NCBI GenBank assembly: GCA_020634395.1 | Contig: JACKBU010000025.1 | Coordinates: 1-64,000 of the forward strand | From: Ardenticatenaceae bacterium | GTDB taxonomy: Bacteria > Chloroflexota > Anaerolineae > Promineifilales > Promineifilaceae | Direction: 5' to 3' | Length of the DNA stretch: 64,000 nt | Part shown: positions 59,857-64,000 of the stretch, piece by piece | Layout: every line of letters starts with the position of its first letter | Numbering within the stretch: the stretch's first letter is position 1 | Translations under genes and position numbers: made by a program | Notes under the pieces: model-generated | Databases searched by the model: none | What the model was told of the DNA's origin: nothing | Seen by the model: only the letters and a program-made list of their open reading frames with translations

Positions 59857-61083
59857 CTATTCAACAGCCTGGGTCTGGCTTATGCGTGCCCTCGTACTTG
59901 AGGCTGGAGGAACCGTCGCGGTAGCGATTCCCATTCCCTGACCGAGCACGCGCCGCATTAGAAACCGATACGGCAGGCTCGGCAGTTCCGGCAGCATTGC
60001 GATGCTGCACGTACGCTTGAGAATAGCCAGCGTTTGCGGGCACGTACGTTCGGTGAGCTTCTCTTCGTTGGGACGATCGCGATAGGGGTTGCTCTTGGGG
60101 TGAGCAGTACGTCTTTCCAGAATGGGCAACCAGTTTGTATAAACGTGCCTGCCGGTGTCAAACAGGCGATTCACGCCCTGAACTGAGGCAGCCGCGCGCG
60201 CCTTGTCGGGATCATCAAACTTGAGCGTGAGGTTAGCTGCCGCGTCCTCGTCGTTGTGAGGACTTACGCGCCAACCTGCTGGAGGGAGCTTTGCGAGCTC
60301 TTGTAAAACGACTTGCCGGTGTTTGCGGCGTTTGTCCAGCAACCTGTCGAGCGACCTCAATTGAGGGCGTAAAATGGCGGCCGCAATTTCTGGCATGCGA
60401 AAGTTAACCCCGACAAAGAGCGGCTCGTCGGCGCCGGGACTGTGGGGGCGGATGTAGCTGCCAACGTCATGGTACATCAATGCGCGGACGTGGACGCGGT
60501 CGTCATTGGTTAATAGCGCGCCGCCTTCACCAGATTTGATGTTTTTGTGTTGGTTGAAGCTGAACGCCGCGGCATGGCCGATGGAGCCAATGCGCCGCCC
60601 CTGGTAGGTCAGGCCTATGGCCTGACAGGCGTCTTCAATGACGAAGAGATCGTGTGCCGCTGCGATTTTCATGATGGCGTCCATATCGGCTACAACGTTG
60701 ATCATATGGACCGGTATGATGGCCCGGGTGCGCTCGGTGATTTTATTCTCGATATCCGTGGGATCCATTGTCAGGCTGTCGTCCACCTCGACGAGTACGG
60801 GTATGGCTCCGACAGCCAGCGGGGCCGCAGCGGTTGCGACCCAGGTATAGGCGGGCACCAAAACTTCGTCACCGGGGCCAACGCCGGCTCCAACCAAAGC
60901 GCAAATCAAGGCGCTGGTGCCACTGTTTACGGCTAGCGCATGGCGGACGCCGAAGAATTCTTGTAACTCCCCTTCAAACTTGCCGACTTCTGAGACACCG
61001 CTCGTGTGGTATCGGGAGAGCCCTCCTCTTCCAAGTACTCGAACGGCAGCGAAAATTTCCGAAGCTACTGTCAGTGGTTTCAT
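59857..61083 (-). CDS. DegT/DnrJ/EryC1/StrS-family aminotransferase
   Basis: This 408-residue PLP enzyme has FGVRHALAVNSGTSALICAL near residue 45, VPAYTWVATA, FVIEDACQAIGLTYQGRRIG near 148, and the PLP-binding segment FSFNQHKNIKSGEGGALLTN near 175, with the Schiff-base Lys in HKN. Such enzymes aminate keto-sugars for antibiotics or surface glycans. No sugar pathway genes are adjacent. The gene has no octamer. A GMC oxidoreductase lies downstream and a thioesterase-like gene upstream, on the same strand. Confidence 0.9.
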   Translation of the reverse strand: MKPLTVASEIFAAVRVLGRGGLSRYHTSGVSEVGKFEGELQEFFGVRHALAVNSGTSALICALVGAGVGPGDEVLVPAYTWVATAAAPLAVGAIPVLVEVDDSLTMDPTDIENKITERTRAIIPVHMINVVADMDAIMKIAAAHDLFVIEDACQAIGLTYQGRRIGSIGHAAAFSFNQHKNIKSGEGGALLTNDDRVHVRALMYHDVGSYIRPHSPGADEPLFVGVNFRMPEIAAAILRPQLRSLDRLLDKRRKHRQVVLQELAKLPPAGWRVSPHNDEDAAANLTLKFDDPDKARAAASVQGVNRLFDTGRHVYTNWLPILERRTAHPKSNPYRDRPNEEKLTERTCPQTLAILKRTCSIAMLPELPSLPYRFLMRRVLGQGMGIATATVPPASSTRARISQTQAVE

Positions 61084-61313
61084 TGTGTTTTCCCCTAAGA
61101 GACAGACGATGTAAGTTTTTGTAAAACCTTGCAGTCAAAAGCTTGCATTTAAACTTAAGGGTGTGTCAATAACTGGCCTTTCTTAAGTGTCTGAAGTCTT
61201 GGATGGCTTTGCCGCTCTCAATCTTGATTTCTTGAATGCAAGAGTAGGGTTTCAGAAACTTGCAGCACATCTGGCCTTTGCCATGACAGGCGTCAGCAAG
61301 TGTACTACGAGCG

Positions 61314-62033
61314 TTACTGCCATTGGCTTAATGGAATTTCGATCCATGTGGCCTGTGCCTGTGCTACCAGCGCGCTGTCAGCCGTGTAAATTGCTGAGCC
61401 GGCGAATCGCTTCCTCCCATTTGTACCGATGGGCCAGGCGGCAACCACCAGGGCATCACCGGGTGAAACATCCCGAACCACTGATACGCACAGTTCTCCA
61501 AGGACGATTCCCAGACCATCCGGCAGCGGCACGAGGGCAAAGCCGCTTGGGCAATCCAGGGCGGACCACAGGTACACGTGTTCCACATGGCCCGAGGAAT
61601 CCGCCAGCGATTGGTCGGGGACCCAGGGGGCGGCGATCACACCGACGTCGGGAAGGGGACCGGGGAAGATCCGTAGTCCGTCGAAGTCCGACCGTTGGGG
61701 ACCGCATACGAAACACTCTGGAAACTGGTGCTGCGTGAAGCCAATGAACGATTCTGCGGCCTGGCTGGCCTGTTCATAAGAAGGCGCAGTCGGTACCGAC
61801 AAGTCAAGGTTTGCCCTCTGTGCTTCTGCGATGAGCGAGGTACCATTGAAGAGCCGGGCTTTATCAGCATCGCTTTCAAGCCGAAGATCAGTCTCAAGCG
61901 GCGGCGGCGCTTTCAGTCGCACAGTGATGGTGCCCTTGAGCCTGCGGGCAGTTAACCCGCATGCATATCCACCATTGCTGGATCGCGGCGGTCCCTGGAA
62001 ACGACGACTGATTCGGACGGTTTCAACGTGCAT
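61314..62033 (-). CDS. Thioesterase-like (hot-dog fold) protein
   Basis: This 239-residue protein starts MHVETVRISRRFQGPPRSSN, followed by GGYACGLTARRL, a pattern typical of thioesterase-like proteins. The second half carries HQFPECFVCGPQRSDFDGLRI and VYLWSALDCPSGFALVPL, so two hot-dog halves seem to be joined. The ATG at 62033 is preferred over one 39 bp upstream. The acyl substrate is unknown. No octamer occurs in it. Confidence 0.75.
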   Translation of the reverse strand: MHVETVRISRRFQGPPRSSNGGYACGLTARRLKGTITVRLKAPPPLETDLRLESDADKARLFNGTSLIAEAQRANLDLSVPTAPSYEQASQAAESFIGFTQHQFPECFVCGPQRSDFDGLRIFPGPLPDVGVIAAPWVPDQSLADSSGHVEHVYLWSALDCPSGFALVPLPDGLGIVLGELCVSVVRDVSPGDALVVAAWPIGTNGRKRFAGSAIYTADSALVAQAQATWIEIPLSQWQ

Positions 62034-62306
62034 GCAAAGCCTCCCAACGAGTGACGGTGATGCCTGACCCAATTCGGGTAGGGCAAGAAGGCGGCCTTAT
62101 TCCTGCTTTCTATGTAGTTGCGGAGACAGTATCAGGGCGATAAAGCCTCTGCATTTAGGGTTCCAGCGGCCTAACGTCGCGAGCAGCTGGGCCGCCGGGA
62201 TACGGCCGTTTCCCTTCCCAGATAAATCAGACAAAACAAAACCACGAATAGTACAATTTTGGCGTTGAGAATCCAGCTGGCTGACATACTCCGCTCATCT
62301 GGCGGG

Positions 62307-62681
62307 TCATTCAAGTATTTTCCAGAAAGAATCTTTGCGGACGATCTTTCCTGCGACGAACTCAAGCAGGTCAACGCCTCGCACCTCTATCTTTTGCCCG
62401 GAAACAGATGTGCCAGTCAGGGTCCATTCGGAAACTCCGAAATCACCGCAAAGCCAGTGTTGGTCTTCGCCATAATGAACATCCGGAATGCCCTCAAATC
62501 GTTTTGCCAGGCCGGCTCGCACCTCGGTTTTCCCAACATACTGATCACCGCGGGGTGCCGAGCCGCGCGGCATGTAAAAGATGCAATCCTCTGCGAAATA
62601 GTCCATTATGGAATCCAGATCATGGCGATTGAACGCTTCTAGAAAACCCTTCAACAGTTCATAGCCCACACGCTCAGACAT
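62307..62681 (-). CDS. SnoaL-like NTF2-fold protein
   Basis: This 124-residue protein has FLEAFNRHDLDSIMDYFAEDCIFYMPRG, split in family style into a helix and first strand, then VGKTEVRAGLAKRFEGIPD and EVRGVDLLEFVAGKIVRKDSF. It is a typical small SnoaL-like protein. GGAGG lies 6 bp before the ATG. It resembles the proteins at 39.9 and 45.8 kb only in fold. Confidence 0.87.
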   Translation of the reverse strand: MSERVGYELLKGFLEAFNRHDLDSIMDYFAEDCIFYMPRGSAPRGDQYVGKTEVRAGLAKRFEGIPDVHYGEDQHWLCGDFGVSEWTLTGTSVSGQKIEVRGVDLLEFVAGKIVRKDSFWKILE

Positions 62682-62944
62682 TCAAGACCTCCATATGCGA
62701 TACCAGAGTGATAAAGAGCCAACTAACACCCCAGGCCACGCTACCACGCCACGGCCGTTTCCCCCAGCGTAAATCCCGTAACAATAATACAGCACACAAA
62801 CTCGACTACTTCTCCTGCCGGGCCGTCTACGCCAGCTTCAGAGGGCGGCGAGCCGGTCGGTCTGGTTAATCGAGCGGAATGAAGTGAATGAGCCGGAACC
62901 TCGCCGCTGCGCTGCAAGCATTGTTAAGCAGCGCCCAAGTCAGG

Positions 62945-63871
62945 CTAACGCCCTCCCCTGGATGTGATCCAGTCCAGCAGAATTTCTAGATACTGCGCGG
63001 ACAATTGATCCTTTTTACGGCCGTCTGCATAGTGCATAAGATGGTCAACACCAGCCAGGGTCACGAACTTAACATCGTCCATGTGGGCCGTCACATCTTG
63101 GTAATTGGACCGGCTTTTTGAAATCGGCACCCATCGATCGTGATCCCCAAAGAAAAAGAGGGTTGGCTGCTTCAGATTTTGCCAGATGGGAAGGGGATCA
63201 TAATCCATTTCGTAATACCATTTGGACAGAGTGACCTCTTCGGGCAGCCTGTCATCCCTGGGGATATAGGCGTGTTTAAACCAAGGCTCTTTCTCTGCTT
63301 CCTTGAGTTGCTCCAGTAACTTATTACGTTCCAGTTTTCCACGATAATACTCGTTGACCTGATGACGGAGAGCAAGTGCCCGCTGCTGAGCCTCCTCAGA
63401 GAAACCCGCTTCGGTCAAGGTGTACCTGGCACCAAAATCCATCTGGGCAGCAGGGGACACGGCGCAACCAGAGACGATGACCAAGAAGGCAGCGGCTGGT
63501 TCCATTGTCGCCACGATCGGCGCAATCCAACCGCCCTGGCTGATGCCGTACAGGCCAATCCGAGCCGCATCTATATCTGGGCATTGGCGCAAGTAGGTGA
63601 AGGCAGCCGCTCCATCTGTAGCCAGGTCTTCGAAATCCGCTGTGGAAAAGTCACCGGCTGATTCACCGGAGCCGCGCCGATCGTAGACAAGAACCGAAAC
63701 ACCGCGAGCTGGAAGGGCGGTTTTGAGATGATCGTAGAAGGGATCAAGGCGCGAACCGCCGCTGGCCGAGTGAAGGACAATCACGGCCGGAAACGGACCG
63801 GGACCGTTTGGTTTGTGCAGTGTTCCTTGTAACTGGATTCTGCCGCTAGAGAATTTTATTTCTTCAATCAC
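62945..63871 (-). CDS. Alpha/beta hydrolase (dienelactone/BAAT-like)
   Basis: This 308-residue enzyme starts at a GTG (MIEEIKFSSGRIQLQGTLHK). It has the oxyanion segment PAVIVLHSASGGSRLDP, YDRRGSGESAG, the nucleophile elbow GLYGISQGGWIAP near residue 130, the acid in FFFGDHDRWVP near 250, and the catalytic His in GVDHLMHY near 283. It would hydrolyse an ester or peptide; substrate unknown. AAGGTAG precedes the start. It is the last gene before the window edge. Confidence 0.88.
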   Translation of the reverse strand: MIEEIKFSSGRIQLQGTLHKPNGPGPFPAVIVLHSASGGSRLDPFYDHLKTALPARGVSVLVYDRRGSGESAGDFSTADFEDLATDGAAAFTYLRQCPDIDAARIGLYGISQGGWIAPIVATMEPAAAFLVIVSGCAVSPAAQMDFGARYTLTEAGFSEEAQQRALALRHQVNEYYRGKLERNKLLEQLKEAEKEPWFKHAYIPRDDRLPEEVTLSKWYYEMDYDPLPIWQNLKQPTLFFFGDHDRWVPISKSRSNYQDVTAHMDDVKFVTLAGVDHLMHYADGRKKDQLSAQYLEILLDWITSRGGR

Positions 63872-64000
63872 CGCACTACCTTATTCATGGGAAACAAATG
63901 CTTTGTACCACCTTAACCCTCGATAAGCCGCGCCAACCGGCCACGGCCGTTTCCTTTCCCATTCCTGCGCGTTTCATTGGTGGGTAGACGGCCGTTTGCC

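Noticed and set aside
62171..62374. 67-codon minus-strand frame with one hydrophobic stretch
   Set aside because: It overlaps the SnoaL gene end, lacks a ribosome-binding site, and part of its translation comes from the octamer context (ETAVS).

Overview
The window looks like chromosomal DNA of a Chloroflexota bacterium, most likely Anaerolineae-like. The reasons are a one-chain glycyl-tRNA synthetase (GlyQ and GlyS fused), a short secreted protein with the Gly-rich 'GGGGTSAG...GGFW' pattern common in that phylum, an osmoprotectant ABC cassette, a NuoEF plus iron-sulfur protein module, and GC-rich DNA. This is inference from content; no rRNA is present. No CRISPR array, transposase, integrase or recognisable prophage was found.

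Layout. 1-28 kb is mostly housekeeping. It holds two tandem prolyl-tRNA synthetases of different evolutionary type, an MscS channel, a lipoprotein beta-propeller, an acyl-ACP-reductase-like dehydrogenase with a tail anchor, dnaX-ybaB-recR, tRNA-Gln, a YjdF-type gene broken by a stop codon behind a pseudoknotted leader, a regulator joining an RpoA-CTD-like and a sigma-4-like segment, an AT-rich OLD-family nuclease, glyQS, recO, cdd, a short GlmU-like protein, a response regulator, an HD phosphohydrolase and an opuC-like operon. 28-34 kb holds a PAS/GAF histidine kinase and a NAD(P)H diaphorase module. 33.8-57 kb is an accessory stretch, mainly on the minus strand. It consists of one-domain enzymes and stress proteins (GNAT, DinB, VOC, SnoaL, HIT, YkgJ, DUF1801, APH, YcaQ, ATL, MGT-like glycosyltransferase), a K+ channel, an M48 protease and a surface protein with a phage-type S74 chaperone domain. 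57-64 kb has a possible nuclease, a GMC oxidoreductase / DegT aminotransferase / thioesterase-like cluster, a SnoaL protein and an alpha/beta hydrolase.

The strongest unexplained signal is genome-scale. The 8-bp palindrome ACGGCCGT occurs about 125 times by hand count, roughly once per 0.5 kb, in genes in all three frames and between genes. It is missing from two blocks (14392-16452 and 57894-62201) that look foreign by other criteria. A second pattern is that many intergenic gaps carry an inverted repeat built from short degenerate tandem units, with a different sequence in each gap. The best discrete regulatory candidate is the leader at 12160-12277. It has a nested stem that pairs with the ribosome-binding region and a 9-bp pseudoknot, directly before a broken yjdF-like gene.
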